From contig CAIJVU010000023.1 of assembly GCA_903824185.1 (NCBI GenBank), positions 1 through 40,148 on the forward strand: a stretch of 40,148 bases of DNA. Reading direction: 5' to 3'. The DNA is from an uncultured Hyphomicrobiales bacterium (GTDB taxonomy: Bacteria; Pseudomonadota; Alphaproteobacteria; Rhizobiales; Beijerinckiaceae). The notes under the pieces are model-generated. The model ran no database searches. It was not told where the DNA came from and saw only the letters and a program-made list of their open reading frames with translations. Below, one piece after another: positions 1 to 9,185 of the stretch; position 1 is the stretch's first letter, and each line of letters opens with the position of its first letter. The position numbers were made by a program, and so were the translations under genes.

Positions 1-1928
1 AAACCTACAGCAAAGAACGTATTCTTGAGCTCTATCTCAATGAAATCTATTTGGGATTGAGCAATTATGGTGTGGCTGCAGCCGCTCTCAATTATTTTGG
101 CAAAGGGGTCAATGAGCTGACCTTGCCGGAAACAGCCTATCTCGCCGCTCTGCCCAAAGGGCCCAATAATTATCATCCTTATCGTGCCTATGATGCGGCG
201 ATTGACCGTCGTAATTACGTCATCGATCGCATGGTTGAAAATGGATTTGTCAGCCGCGAGGAAGGCGACCGCGCCAAAAAAACGCCTTTGGGTGTGCAGT
301 TGCGACAGGTAACCCCGAATACCATTGCAGCCGGTTTTTTTGCCGAAGAAGTCCGGCGTGAACTGGCTGAAAAATACGGTGAAAAAGGCCTTTATGAAGG
401 CGGCTTATCGGTGCGCGCCACGCTTGATCCCTCCATGCAGGTGAAAGCCCGCCGTGCGTTAGTGGATGGACTTGTGCGTTATGATGAAGCCCATGGCTTT
501 CATGGCATTGTCCAGCAGCTTGATTTATCAACCATGGAATGGGGGCAGGCTGTTGGCGAGGTTCCGGTTTTGGGCGATGTCCAACCTTGGCGTCTGGCTG
601 TGGTGCTCGATTTCCAAGGCGATAATGCCCGTATTGGATTGCAACCAAAGCGCGAAGCGTCAGGTCGTATCGGGCCTGATCGGTTGCTGGGCACCATCAC
701 GTCTGACGGCACAAAATGGACCAAAAAAACACCCAAGCAATTGTTGCAAAAGGGCGATGTCGTCTATGTCTCGCCAGTCAGCAATGACATCTATCGTTTG
801 CAACAAATACCCGATATTTCAGGGGCGATGGTGGCGCTTGATCCCCATACAGGTCGTGTCCTCGCCATGGTCGGTGGTTTTTCATTTGATAAATCGAAAT
901 TCAACCGTGCCACGCAAGCTATGCGTCAGCCAGGCTCCTCGTTTAAACCCTTCGTCTATGCCACAGCTATAGACAATGGCTATACACCCGCCTCCATCAT
1001 ACTCGATGCCCCGATCGAGCTCGTGCAGGAAGGGCAAGAGGTTTGGAAGCCCAAAAATTACGACAACAAATCCACCGGCACCCATACACTTCGCTATGGT
1101 ATCGAACATTCCAAAAACCAAATGACGGTTCGCCTCGCCCAAGAGGTTGGAATGCCTTTGGTCTCCGATTATGCGCGGCGTTTTGGTGTCTATGACGATA
1201 TGCCACCTTATCTGGCGATGTCATTGGGTGCGGGCGAAACGACCGTGCTTCGGATCACGGCAGGCTATGCCATGTTTGTGAATGGCGGCAAAAAAATCAA
1301 AGCGACCCTGATTGATCGCATTCAAGATCGCTATGGCAAAACCATCTATCGGCATGACGGTCGTGTCTGTTCGGATTGTGATGCCGTGCAGTGGAGCGGC
1401 CAAACAGAACCTGTGCTTGTTGATAATCGTGAGCAGGTGATTGATGGTCTCACCGCCTATCAAATGACATCGATCTTGGAAGGGGTTGTGATCCGCGGAA
1501 CGGGGGCAGCCATCAAAGAGGTGGGTAAGCCGCTGGCAGGTAAAACCGGAACCACCAATGATGCCAAAGATGTTTGGTTTGTTGGCTTCTCGCCTGATCT
1601 CGCCGTTGGTGTTTATTTGGGTTATGATCGTCCGCGCTCTTTGGGGGGGGCTGTCACTGCCGCCCAATTCGCGGCGCCTGTCTTTCGTGATTTTATGAAG
1701 ATGGCACTGGCCGATAAGCCTGCAACACCGTTTCGTGTCCCTGCAGGCATTAAACTCGTTAAAATTGATGCAGCCACAGGCAATAAGACGGAAGGTGACG
1801 GCGGAATTGTCGAGGCCTTCAAACCAGGAACCGCTCCGGGTGAAACAGGCAATATACCGCTTGATAATTCAACACTTGGCTTGCCCCTAATTGATGGTGC
1901 GGCACCCGGAACTAGCCCATTATATTGA
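1..1928 (+). CDS. mrcA: Penicillin-binding protein 1A (bifunctional glycosyltransferase/transpeptidase), 5' end missing
   Basis: This is the C-terminal part of a class A penicillin-binding protein, which polymerises lipid II into glycan strands and crosslinks the peptides on the periplasmic side of the inner membrane. The reading frame is open from the first base; the first full codon is at 3. The opening residues (TYSKERILELYLNEIYLG, then YGVAAAALNYFGK) are the end of the family 51 glycosyltransferase domain, so an N-terminal membrane anchor and most of that domain lie outside the window. The transpeptidase motifs are all visible: SSFK with the catalytic serine codon at 936-938, SKN in HSKNQMTVRLA, and KTGTTNDAKDVWFVGF. 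The TTG at 51 is internal and is not a start. The gene ends 37 bases before prfB, an order common in alphaproteobacteria. The family assignment is firm; mrcA rather than another class A paralogue rests on the motifs and the neighbour. Confidence 0.95.
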   Translation, partial: TYSKERILELYLNEIYLGLSNYGVAAAALNYFGKGVNELTLPETAYLAALPKGPNNYHPYRAYDAAIDRRNYVIDRMVENGFVSREEGDRAKKTPLGVQLRQVTPNTIAAGFFAEEVRRELAEKYGEKGLYEGGLSVRATLDPSMQVKARRALVDGLVRYDEAHGFHGIVQQLDLSTMEWGQAVGEVPVLGDVQPWRLAVVLDFQGDNARIGLQPKREASGRIGPDRLLGTITSDGTKWTKKTPKQLLQKGDVVYVSPVSNDIYRLQQIPDISGAMVALDPHTGRVLAMVGGFSFDKSKFNRATQAMRQPGSSFKPFVYATAIDNGYTPASIILDAPIELVQEGQEVWKPKNYDNKSTGTHTLRYGIEHSKNQMTVRLAQEVGMPLVSDYARRFGVYDDMPPYLAMSLGAGETTVLRITAGYAMFVNGGKKIKATLIDRIQDRYGKTIYRHDGRVCSDCDAVQWSGQTEPVLVDNREQVIDGLTAYQMTSILEGVVIRGTGAAIKEVGKPLAGKTGTTNDAKDVWFVGFSPDLAVGVYLGYDRPRSLGGAVTAAQFAAPVFRDFMKMALADKPATPFRVPAGIKLVKIDAATGNKTEGDGGIVEAFKPGTAPGETGNIPLDNSTLGLPLIDGAAPGTSPLY

Positions 1929-1965
1929 ACAAACGTCGCTCTTCTCTCGGAATAAGGATTTCATT

Positions 1966-3093
1966 ATGCGCGCGGAAATTGAGGCTCTTGTAGAAGCCGC
2001 CAGACAATCACTGGATCTTTTGCGCCGTCATCTGGATGTTCCCACTGCGACCAAACGGTTGGCTGAACTCAATGAAAAAGCCGAAGACCCCAATTTATGG
2101 AATGATCCCGATGCCGCACAAAAAATCATGCGCGAGCGGACCGAACTCGATGATCGATTGGGGTCGATCAAACGGGTCAGTACGGAACTGGATGATGCCA
2201 TCACCTTGATCGAAATGGGTGAAGATGAAAACGATCAAGAGGTGATCACCGAGGGTGAAGAAACCATCAGGCGTCTGAAAATCGAACTCGCCCAAAGACA
2301 GGTTGAAACCTTGTTGTCAGGCGAGGCCGACCAAAATGATTGCTTTGTGGAAGTGCATTCCGGCGCAGGCGGAACGGAAAGCCAAGACTGGGCCAGCATG
2401 CTGATGCGCATGTATTCACGCTGGGGTGAAAGACGGCGTTACAAAGTTGAAATCATGGATATTGCCGATGGTGAAGAAGCAGGCATCAAAGGTGCTACGC
2501 TGCAAATCAGAGGGCATAATGCCTATGGCTGGTTGAAAACCGAAACAGGTGTGCATCGTTTGGTGCGTATTTCACCCTTCGATTCCAATGCCCGCCGCCA
2601 CACCAGCTTCGCTTCGGTCAATGTCTATCCTGTGATCGATGACCGCATCCAGATTGATGTGAATGAAAGTGATTGTCGTATTGATACATTCCGCGCGTCG
2701 GGTGCGGGTGGACAACATGTGAATACGACCGATTCAGCGGTCCGTATCACACATTTACCAACGGGTATCGTTGTGGCGTGCCAACAAGAGCGCTCCCAAC
2801 ACAAAAACCGTGCCAAGGCATGGGATATGCTCCGCGCACGGCTTTACGAAGCGGAACTGAAAAAACGCGAAGAAAAAGCCAATGCCGCCAATGCCAATAA
2901 AAGTGAAATCGGCTGGGGACATCAACTCAGATCCTATGTTTTACAACCCTATCAATTGGTGAAAGATTTGCGCACAGGCATTCAATCAACATCGCCATCC
3001 GATGTATTGGATGGCGACATCAATGACTTCATCGAAGCGGCTCTTGCCCAACGCGTGTATGGCGGACAGGTCGAAGTGGAAGATATTGATTAA
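1966..3093 (+). CDS. prfB: Peptide chain release factor 2
   Basis: RF2 recognises UGA and UAA stop codons and triggers peptidyl-tRNA hydrolysis on the ribosome. The 375-residue product shows the stop-recognition tripeptide SPF at residues 203-205 (RISPFDSN), which distinguishes RF2 from RF1 (PxT). It also has the catalytic GGQ at 248-250 (GAGGQHVNTTDSAVRITH), whose glutamine is the usual methylation target. The ATG at 1966 follows an AAGGA ribosome binding site at about 1954-1958. The frame is open upstream to 1891, but that extension overlaps mrcA and has no RF2 similarity. The first 30 codons are continuous: the programmed +1 frameshift with in-frame TGA known from Escherichia coli prfB is absent. 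The stop overlaps the stop of the convergent bcp gene. Confidence 0.97.
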   Translation: MRAEIEALVEAARQSLDLLRRHLDVPTATKRLAELNEKAEDPNLWNDPDAAQKIMRERTELDDRLGSIKRVSTELDDAITLIEMGEDENDQEVITEGEETIRRLKIELAQRQVETLLSGEADQNDCFVEVHSGAGGTESQDWASMLMRMYSRWGERRRYKVEIMDIADGEEAGIKGATLQIRGHNAYGWLKTETGVHRLVRISPFDSNARRHTSFASVNVYPVIDDRIQIDVNESDCRIDTFRASGAGGQHVNTTDSAVRITHLPTGIVVACQQERSQHKNRAKAWDMLRARLYEAELKKREEKANAANANKSEIGWGHQLRSYVLQPYQLVKDLRTGIQSTSPSDVLDGDINDFIEAALAQRVYGGQVEVEDID

Positions 3094-3560
3094 AGCTTCT
3101 GGGCTTCAGCCAAGACCTCTGCGGCGTGGCCCGGAACTTTCACTTTCGACCATATGCGGACAATGATCCCTTGCTTGTCCAACAAAAGAGTTGTGCGTTC
3201 CACGCCCATATATTTGCGGCCATACATGCTTTTCTCGACCCAGACGCCGTATAGGCTGAGCATTGACTTGTCTTCATCGGAAAGAAGGAGGAAATCGAGC
3301 TCGTATTTGGCTTTGAATTTATCGTGTTTTTTGACAGGATCGGGCGAAACACCAAGAATAACGGTTTCTGATTTTTCGAATTCATGCCGCAAAGCATTGA
3401 AATCAAGCGCCTCTTGTGTGCAGCCGGACGTATCATCCTTGGGGTAAAAATACAGGACCACGTTTTTTCCCAAATAAGATTTCAGATCAATCTGATGGTT
3501 GCCATCAGAGGCCAGACTAAAATCTGGTGCTTTTTCGCCTGTTTTTAATAATGGGCTCAT
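3090..3560 (-). CDS. bcp: Thioredoxin-dependent thiol peroxidase, BCP/PrxQ type
   Basis: This is a peroxiredoxin of the bacterioferritin-comigratory/PrxQ class, which reduces hydrogen peroxide and organic hydroperoxides in the cytoplasm. The 156-residue protein has the thioredoxin fold start (KAPDFSLASDGNHQIDLKSYLGKNVVLYFYPKDDTSGCT) with the peroxidatic cysteine at residue 47. The PrxQ resolving cysteine five residues later is alanine, and I count no other cysteine in the protein. It should therefore work as a 1-Cys enzyme that needs an external thiol. The ATG is preceded by an AAGGAAGG ribosome binding site at about 3566-3573. The gene is divergent from yhdP and convergent with prfB, the two stops sharing TTAA at 3090-3093. 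Confidence 0.94.
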   Translation of the reverse strand: MSPLLKTGEKAPDFSLASDGNHQIDLKSYLGKNVVLYFYPKDDTSGCTQEALDFNALRHEFEKSETVILGVSPDPVKKHDKFKAKYELDFLLLSDEDKSMLSLYGVWVEKSMYGRKYMGVERTTLLLDKQGIIVRIWSKVKVPGHAAEVLAEAQKL

Positions 3561-3653
3561 TTTTGCCTTCCTTTTAGCGAATCAATAGAGGTTATAATCC
3601 ATTGATCCTGATTATAGACCAAACTTCTATTGGTTATTTTTAAGGTTTAACCC
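3561..3653. promoter_or_regulatory. Divergent promoter region between bcp and the yhdP-like gene
   Basis: This 93-base intergenic region must hold the start signals for both divergent genes. A perfect TATAAT lies on the plus strand at 3593-3598, 55 bases before the yhdP GTG, but there is no good -35 at 17 bases. A dyad ACCAA-N7-TTGGT lies at 3618-3634, overlapping an ATAG-N9-CTAT pair at 3614-3630. On the minus strand I see only weak promoter matches for bcp. What binds the dyad cannot be told from sequence. Confidence 0.35.
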
Positions 3654-6600
3654 GTGGTTGATAGCCCAATCCCACTGGATACATCCATCCAAGAAACGGA
3701 TGTGTCCCCCGCAAAAACGGTGTCGCTCTGGCGACGGCCGCTTGTGTTGTTGGGAGAGCTGGTGGCGCTCTGTCTGATTCTGATCATCATGGCCGGTGCC
3801 CTGCTGAGTTTCAGACTGTTGTCGGGCCCGCTGAGTTTTGAAGGTCTGAACCAAATTGTTGTTGAATTATTGGAAAGCAATTTCAACGACAATGTTCATG
3901 TCAGCGTCGGCAACACCATGCTCGCCAAAGATGAGACCGGCATCAAGCTGAATGTGCGCGATGTCACCATCAAAGACGCTGATAACCAGTCACTGCTCAC
4001 GATACCGGAAACGGTATTGAATATAGATGGCCTGTCTTTGCTATCGCTGCATCCGCGTCCGCGACGTATAGATTTTATCGGCTTGTCACTGTCACTGACC
4101 CTCTACAAAGAAGGGCATGTTGCGCTCACGCTCGATAAAGCCCAACAGACAAAGGTGCAGTCCAAAGAGGAGGTCATTCAAGGCAATGATCACGCTGCAT
4201 CAATATCGCCTCTAAAATTAACGTCATTGATCGATGCTGTTTTTGACAACCAAAGCGTTTTTGGACTTTTACAAAATGTCCATATTCACAATGGGACCAT
4301 TCGGATCGTCGATGAACGCAGCAATCATATTCTTGTCTATGAAAACACCGATTTACAATTTGATCGCAGCCAAAAAAACCTCACCTCTATTTCTTTAACA
4401 GCAACGGGCGCCAAAGGTCTTTGGTCGGCGCAGGCAGAGATGCGCGGTGAAAAGGGACAAAAACGTCAATTAAGTGTTTTGTTCAACGATCTGGCCATTT
4501 CGGAAATTCTTGGTTTTGCCGAACCTGGTGTCTTGCCTGTTTCAACGGACATGCCCCTGACATTTGATCTTGCCTTAGACATGGACCCTGATGGCACGAT
4601 ACGGGCACTCAATGGCGATATCAAAGGGGGCAAAGCGCGGTTGATCATTGATGACCCTGACGCAACACCGATTGAAATTAGTGAATTGAAAGGCAAATTC
4701 AAAAAGTCTGATCATGGCGATGCGCTCATCTTCACTGATCTCTTGTTATCGGGTGAAGCCATGAAATGGCAGGGTGGGGGCCGGATAGATTTTCCGCAAT
4801 CGGAAGATCAGCCTTGGCGCTACGCATTTTCGGGAGACCAGTCGCTCCTATCTCTGACAACCTTGAAAGAAAACAGTATCACAATTGACCAATGGTCGAT
4901 GACAGGCACATTAAGCCCGCATTTTGATTATATGACTTTTCAACCCATTGTTATGAAGGGTCCGGGGACGAATATTCGACTAGGTGGCACCATCGGACGG
5001 CATCCGGATTTTGAAGGCCTGTCCATTACCCTTCGGGCCAATGATATGGCAGGGCGCGACATCCTTGCCTTTTGGCCAAGCTTTGTTGCAAACAGTGCCC
5101 GCACCTATCTTGTCCGCCGATTGCAAGCGGGGCAGGTGCCTAGCTTTGATCTTGATATTCATTTTGATCCCGCCCAACTAAAAGCGACCTTTACCAATCA
5201 ACCGATTGCCGATGAGGCCATGCTGATCAAAGCCACCATCACGGATGGCCAATTGCAGGCGGATGAAGGGTTGCCGCTGCTTACCAATTTAATGGGCTCT
5301 GTGCGTGTCACTGGCAAAGAAGCCCATGTGTTGATTGATAAGGGTGAACTGGCCTCAAAAAGGCCCCGCAAACTCTCTGTCACCAATGCCCATTATTACA
5401 TCACCGATACATCCCAATCCCCGTCATTGGCGCATGTCTCTTTCAAACTGAAAGGGGCTGCAGATGCTTTGATCGAGGCTTTGCAAACACCAGGTTTAAA
5501 ACACATTACGCATGTTGATTTTACACCTGATCAAATCCACGGGCAGGCTGATCTCAATGTCAATATTGTTTGGCCACAAATTGCAAAACCGTCAGCGGCC
5601 GATATTAAAACCGATGCGCAAGGCAGTTTTACAGGCTTTGCTGTCGATCGCGTCTTCGGTAAAGAACGCCTTGATAATGGTGATATGCGTCTCACCTTGG
5701 ATGGCAACGGCTTTACCATGAAAGGCGACGCCAAAATCGCCGGTGCCACGACGCAAATCCTTTACCAGCACAAATCCGGACAGGCCAAACCGTCCATCCA
5801 GTTGCAAATGCTTTTAGATGAACCTGCACGAACAAGGATGGGATTGAAGTGGGGTAGCCAATTACAAGGGCCTGTCTCTGCCAAGATCCAAATTCCTGTC
5901 GATGTTGCCACATTAGGAACATCGGTCGATGCTGACCTGACACGCACAAGTGTTAATGGCCTTTTGCCCGGCTGGCAAAAGCCTTCAGGCAAGACGTCCA
6001 AATTGTCTTTGAAAATTTTCCCCACGCCGGATGACGGCTATTCTCTCAAAGAGATCAATCTGGATGGCGGGTCGCCGGTGCAATTACGGGGGGATGCCGA
6101 AATTGGTTCCGAAGGCCAATTTGTTCAAGGACGTTTCCCTACATTTCGCATTAGTGCCAATGACGAAATGCGCGTCGATCTCGACCGCGTTGGTCAGGTG
6201 AATAAAATCCAAATTCGTGCCACGCAAATGGATTTGCGCCCTTTTCTCAAACAGGAACTATCCTCGTCATCTGCCCCCTCGAATGCGATGGGTGATCTTG
6301 ATATTGATCTTAAAGCTGGAGTGTTAACGGGTTATCTCAATCAATCCATGCAGCAGGCTGATTTGCGTCTCTCCAATCGCAATGGGGACATTCGGGATTT
6401 TCGTCTCACGGCCAAATTCGAACAGCAATTGGTCAGTGGCCAAATGGGGAAGGGTGACACGGGTCAACCCGCGATCCTCATTGAAAGCGGGAATGCCGGT
6501 GACCTCTTACGCTTTCTCGATCTCTATCGCCGTATGCAGGGCGGACGCATTTTGTTGCAAATCAGCCCGGGCGGAGACACGCGGTCCGGCGTCATTATTG

Positions 6601-7112
6601 TCAATGATTTTATCCTGAAGGATGATCCGGCACTCGCAGGCGTGGCCCAAATCAGATATCCGAGCCTCCAGCAACCTCTTGAGTCAGGCAGCGTGAATTT
6701 TACCAAATTGCGTGCCCAATTTGTTTTGGGCGCCGGTAAATTTAGTGTGTCGGATGCTGTGATGTGGGGCCCGTCAATCGGCGGAACATTAGATGGTTTT
6801 ATTGACTATGCCGCCGACAAATCTGATTTGACCGGTGTTTTTGTGCCTCTCTACGGTCTGAATAATATGCTGACCCAAATCCCTGTTCTGGGGCCGTTTT
6901 TATTGGGTGGAACGAGCGGCGGAATATTTGGGATCAATTTCCGTGTGTCAGGAACCGCCACCAATCCAACCGTGAATATCAATCCCTTATCGGCTGTTGC
7001 GCCGGGCATATTCCGAAAATTGTTTTTGTTCGGGGTGGGAAAGCCGTTTGACGGATCTGACGACAAGCCCGTGCCACCAGCAACCGTTCAACCGTCCCCC
7101 AAAGCCCCATAG
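3654..7112 (+). CDS. AsmA/YhdP-like large envelope protein
   Basis: The 1152-residue protein has one predicted membrane segment at about residues 30-55 (PLVLLGELVALCLILIIMAG), followed by a long beta-rich periplasmic part. This architecture and the C-terminal block (FGINFRVSGTATNPTVNINP, then SAVAPGIFRKLF) match the AsmA-like clan, specifically the YhdP/DUF3971 group. Members of that group are proposed to bridge inner and outer membranes and move phospholipid between them; YhdP itself in Escherichia coli is about 1270 residues. The start is a GTG at 3654 with a modest AAGG site about 8 bases upstream. The gene is divergent from bcp and converges on tyrS with only 15 bases between stops. Family membership is well supported. 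The exact role is inferred from the family, so I give no symbol. Confidence 0.85.
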   Translation: MVDSPIPLDTSIQETDVSPAKTVSLWRRPLVLLGELVALCLILIIMAGALLSFRLLSGPLSFEGLNQIVVELLESNFNDNVHVSVGNTMLAKDETGIKLNVRDVTIKDADNQSLLTIPETVLNIDGLSLLSLHPRPRRIDFIGLSLSLTLYKEGHVALTLDKAQQTKVQSKEEVIQGNDHAASISPLKLTSLIDAVFDNQSVFGLLQNVHIHNGTIRIVDERSNHILVYENTDLQFDRSQKNLTSISLTATGAKGLWSAQAEMRGEKGQKRQLSVLFNDLAISEILGFAEPGVLPVSTDMPLTFDLALDMDPDGTIRALNGDIKGGKARLIIDDPDATPIEISELKGKFKKSDHGDALIFTDLLLSGEAMKWQGGGRIDFPQSEDQPWRYAFSGDQSLLSLTTLKENSITIDQWSMTGTLSPHFDYMTFQPIVMKGPGTNIRLGGTIGRHPDFEGLSITLRANDMAGRDILAFWPSFVANSARTYLVRRLQAGQVPSFDLDIHFDPAQLKATFTNQPIADEAMLIKATITDGQLQADEGLPLLTNLMGSVRVTGKEAHVLIDKGELASKRPRKLSVTNAHYYITDTSQSPSLAHVSFKLKGAADALIEALQTPGLKHITHVDFTPDQIHGQADLNVNIVWPQIAKPSAADIKTDAQGSFTGFAVDRVFGKERLDNGDMRLTLDGNGFTMKGDAKIAGATTQILYQHKSGQAKPSIQLQMLLDEPARTRMGLKWGSQLQGPVSAKIQIPVDVATLGTSVDADLTRTSVNGLLPGWQKPSGKTSKLSLKIFPTPDDGYSLKEINLDGGSPVQLRGDAEIGSEGQFVQGRFPTFRISANDEMRVDLDRVGQVNKIQIRATQMDLRPFLKQELSSSSAPSNAMGDLDIDLKAGVLTGYLNQSMQQADLRLSNRNGDIRDFRLTAKFEQQLVSGQMGKGDTGQPAILIESGNAGDLLRFLDLYRRMQGGRILLQISPGGDTRSGVIIVNDFILKDDPALAGVAQIRYPSLQQPLESGSVNFTKLRAQFVLGAGKFSVSDAVMWGPSIGGTLDGFIDYAADKSDLTGVFVPLYGLNNMLTQIPVLGPFLLGGTSGGIFGINFRVSGTATNPTVNINPLSAVAPGIFRKLFLFGVGKPFDGSDDKPVPPATVQPSPKAP

Positions 7113-7127
7113 CTCTTATTGTTGTGA

Positions 7128-8390
7128 TCAGGCAAATGTCAGCAAGACATGTTTTTTCTTGCCCAAAGATAATTTGATCACGCCATTTTGATCTTGATGA
7201 GACGCCTCGATTAGCAATTTATCATCTTGGACAACCTCGTCATTGAGTCGCAAGCCACCACCCTTAATTTGGCGACGTGCCTCACCGGTGGACGCCACCA
7301 AGCCCGCTTCCACAAAAGCGGTCAACACACCAATACGTTGGCTTAATTGTGCCTGTGTCAGTGTGATGGTGGGAAGATCCGTTGATGTCTGCCCTTGTTC
7401 AAATGTCACACGAGCGGTCTCAGCGGCTTTCTCGGCTTTTTCCCGTCCATGCAACATGGCCGTTGCTTCGGTCGCCAATATTTTTTTGGCTTCATTGATT
7501 TCAGATCCGCCGAGCGACTCTAACTTGGCAATTTCATCCATCGGCAATTCGGTAAATAATTTGAGGAAGCGTCCAACATCTCGATCCTCAGTATTTCGCC
7601 AGAACTGCCAGTAATCATAGACTGACAGCATGTCGGCATTCAGCCACACCGCGCCAGCAGCTGTCTTACCCATTTTCGCGCCTGATGCCGTGGTCAGCAG
7701 GGGTGTCGTCAAAGCATATAATTGCTCCGTTCCCATACGCCGACCGAGATCAACGCCCGTGACAATATTACCCCACTGATCCGAACCACCCATTTGCAAA
7801 ATACAACCGTAGCGCCGATTGAGTTCAACAAAGTCATAACTCTGCAGACACATATAATTGAATTCCAGAAAGGAAAGTTCCTGATCACGATCGATCCGCA
7901 TTTTCACGGAGTCCATCGCCAACATACGGTTTACCGAAAAATGCCGCCCGACATCGCGCAAAAAATCAATGTAATTCAGCTTCGTCAGCCATTCCGCATT
8001 GTCCGGCATGATGGCATCGTGCTTACCATCGCCGAAGGTCAGGAAATGAGAAAAAACCTGTTTGATGCCGTTTTTGTTATTTTCAATATCGTCCAGTGTA
8101 AGAATTTTACGCGATTCATCTTTGCCTGAGGGATCGCCGACACGGGTTGTCCCACCCCCCATCAAAGGAACCGGTTTGCCGCCTGTTTTTTGCAGCCACC
8201 GCAACATCATGATGGGCAACAAAGACCCCACATGAAGGGACGAGGCCGTGCAATCAAAGCCGATATAGGCAATCAGCTCGCCCTTACGCGCTTTATCATC
8301 CAGACCCTGATAATCAGAACATTGATGAATAAAGCCACGCTCGCTCAAAACTTTCAAAAAATCAGAACGGGGAATAAATGTCTCGGCCAT
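7128..8390 (-). CDS. tyrS: Tyrosyl-tRNA synthetase
   Basis: This class I aminoacyl-tRNA synthetase charges tRNA-Tyr with tyrosine. The 420-residue protein has the HIGH-like motif HVGS at residues 53-56, the tyrosine/tRNA pocket region ([17 protein letters not shown], around 194-210) and the KMSKS-like motif KMGKT at 239-243. It ends in an S4-type RNA-binding domain from about residue 340 ([21 protein letters not shown]). Length and domain order match the bacterial TyrRS subgroup that includes Escherichia coli TyrS. It starts at the ATG complementary to 8388-8390. It is followed head to tail, 39 bases upstream on the same strand, by the hydrolase gene, so the two may be co-transcribed. Confidence 0.97.
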   Translation of the reverse strand: MAETFIPRSDFLKVLSERGFIHQCSDYQGLDDKARKGELIAYIGFDCTASSLHVGSLLPIMMLRWLQKTGGKPVPLMGGGTTRVGDPSGKDESRKILTLDDIENNKNGIKQVFSHFLTFGDGKHDAIMPDNAEWLTKLNYIDFLRDVGRHFSVNRMLAMDSVKMRIDRDQELSFLEFNYMCLQSYDFVELNRRYGCILQMGGSDQWGNIVTGVDLGRRMGTEQLYALTTPLLTTASGAKMGKTAAGAVWLNADMLSVYDYWQFWRNTEDRDVGRFLKLFTELPMDEIAKLESLGGSEINEAKKILATEATAMLHGREKAEKAAETARVTFEQGQTSTDLPTITLTQAQLSQRIGVLTAFVEAGLVASTGEARRQIKGGGLRLNDEVVQDDKLLIEASHQDQNGVIKLSLGKKKHVLLTFA

Positions 8391-8429
8391 GACAGGCTCC
8401 TTAGATCGGCAAGATAAGTAAGAGAGCGA

Positions 8430-9080
8430 TCAGCTCTCGATCGCGGCGAGGCGCTTATCCAGATAGGCATTCACCACATCCATCAGCTCTTCGGTTTTGT
8501 TTTCGAAGAAATGATTGGCACCATCAATCACTGCATGTTCGAGCTGTATGCCGCGTTGGGTTTTGACTTTTTCAATGACACTCATCACATCTTTCACAGG
8601 CGCGACCCGATCTTGACCCCCATGCACAAAAAGGCCCGAGGACGGGCAGGGGGCCAGGAATGAAAAATCAAACCGGTTGGCAGGGGCTGCCACGGAAATA
8701 AATCCTTCGATTTCCGGGCGGCGCATCAAAAGCTGCATCCCAATCCAAGCACCGAAGGAGATACCGGCTATCCAGCAGGCCCGGGCTTCGGGATTAATGG
8801 CTTGCGCCCAGTCAAGCGCCGCAGCTGCATCGGACAATTCACCCTGACCGTGATCGAAACTGCCCTGACTCCGGCCAACCCCACGGAAATTAAACCGCAA
8901 AGCCGACATGCCACGCTCCAGAAAGGAGTAATAAATCGAATAAACGATCTGGTTGTTCATGGTGCCGCCGAATTGGGGATGCGGATGCAAAACAACGCCG
9001 ATCGGTGCACCTTTGATCTTGGATGGGGTATAACGACCTTCAATACGGCCCGCAGGACCGGTAAAAATTACTTCGGGCAT
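8430..9080 (-). CDS. Alpha/beta hydrolase, dienelactone-hydrolase-like small family
   Basis: A 216-residue alpha/beta hydrolase of unknown substrate. The HPHPQFGGTMNN stretch near residues 30-41 is the oxyanion region of this conserved family. The nucleophile elbow is GISFGAW, and the acid and base are likely the aspartate of GGQDRVAP and the histidine of GANHFFENK. I chose the ATG at 9080 (MPEVIFTGPAGRIEG): the frame is open for 33 more codons upstream, but that stretch is unlike the family and runs into the regulatory region of the SUF operon. The gene is divergent from the SUF operon and upstream of tyrS. A role in iron-sulfur metabolism is not shown. Confidence 0.85.
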   Translation of the reverse strand: MPEVIFTGPAGRIEGRYTPSKIKGAPIGVVLHPHPQFGGTMNNQIVYSIYYSFLERGMSALRFNFRGVGRSQGSFDHGQGELSDAAAALDWAQAINPEARACWIAGISFGAWIGMQLLMRRPEIEGFISVAAPANRFDFSFLAPCPSSGLFVHGGQDRVAPVKDVMSVIEKVKTQRGIQLEHAVIDGANHFFENKTEELMDVVNAYLDKRLAAIES

Positions 9081-9153
9081 AGTCACTCCGGTTCTCGACC
9101 CCAAAAAATGAAGGGATCCGATGCAAAAGCTTGAGAACAAACCATGTTTTATC

Positions 9154-9167
9154 TTGACACAGATCAA
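9154..9167 (+). promoter_or_regulatory. Candidate FNR/CRP-family binding site upstream of the SUF operon
   Basis: TTGAC-ACAG-ATCAA differs by one base from the FNR/Anr consensus TTGAT-N4-ATCAA. Its centre (9160.5) lies 41.5 bases from 9202, the start point expected if AATAAT at 9190-9195 is the -10, which is the usual class II activator position. TTGACA at 9154-9159 could instead be read as a plain -35, but then only a poor -10 (CAATTT at 9177-9182) is correctly spaced. Whether this genome has an FNR homologue cannot be seen here. Confidence 0.45.
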
Positions 9168-9185
9168 ACAAAAGTTCAATTTCTC

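Noticed and set aside
3614-3630. OxyR-like site ATAG...CTAT upstream of bcp
   Set aside because: The half sites are 9 bases apart instead of 7 and the inner consensus bases do not match.
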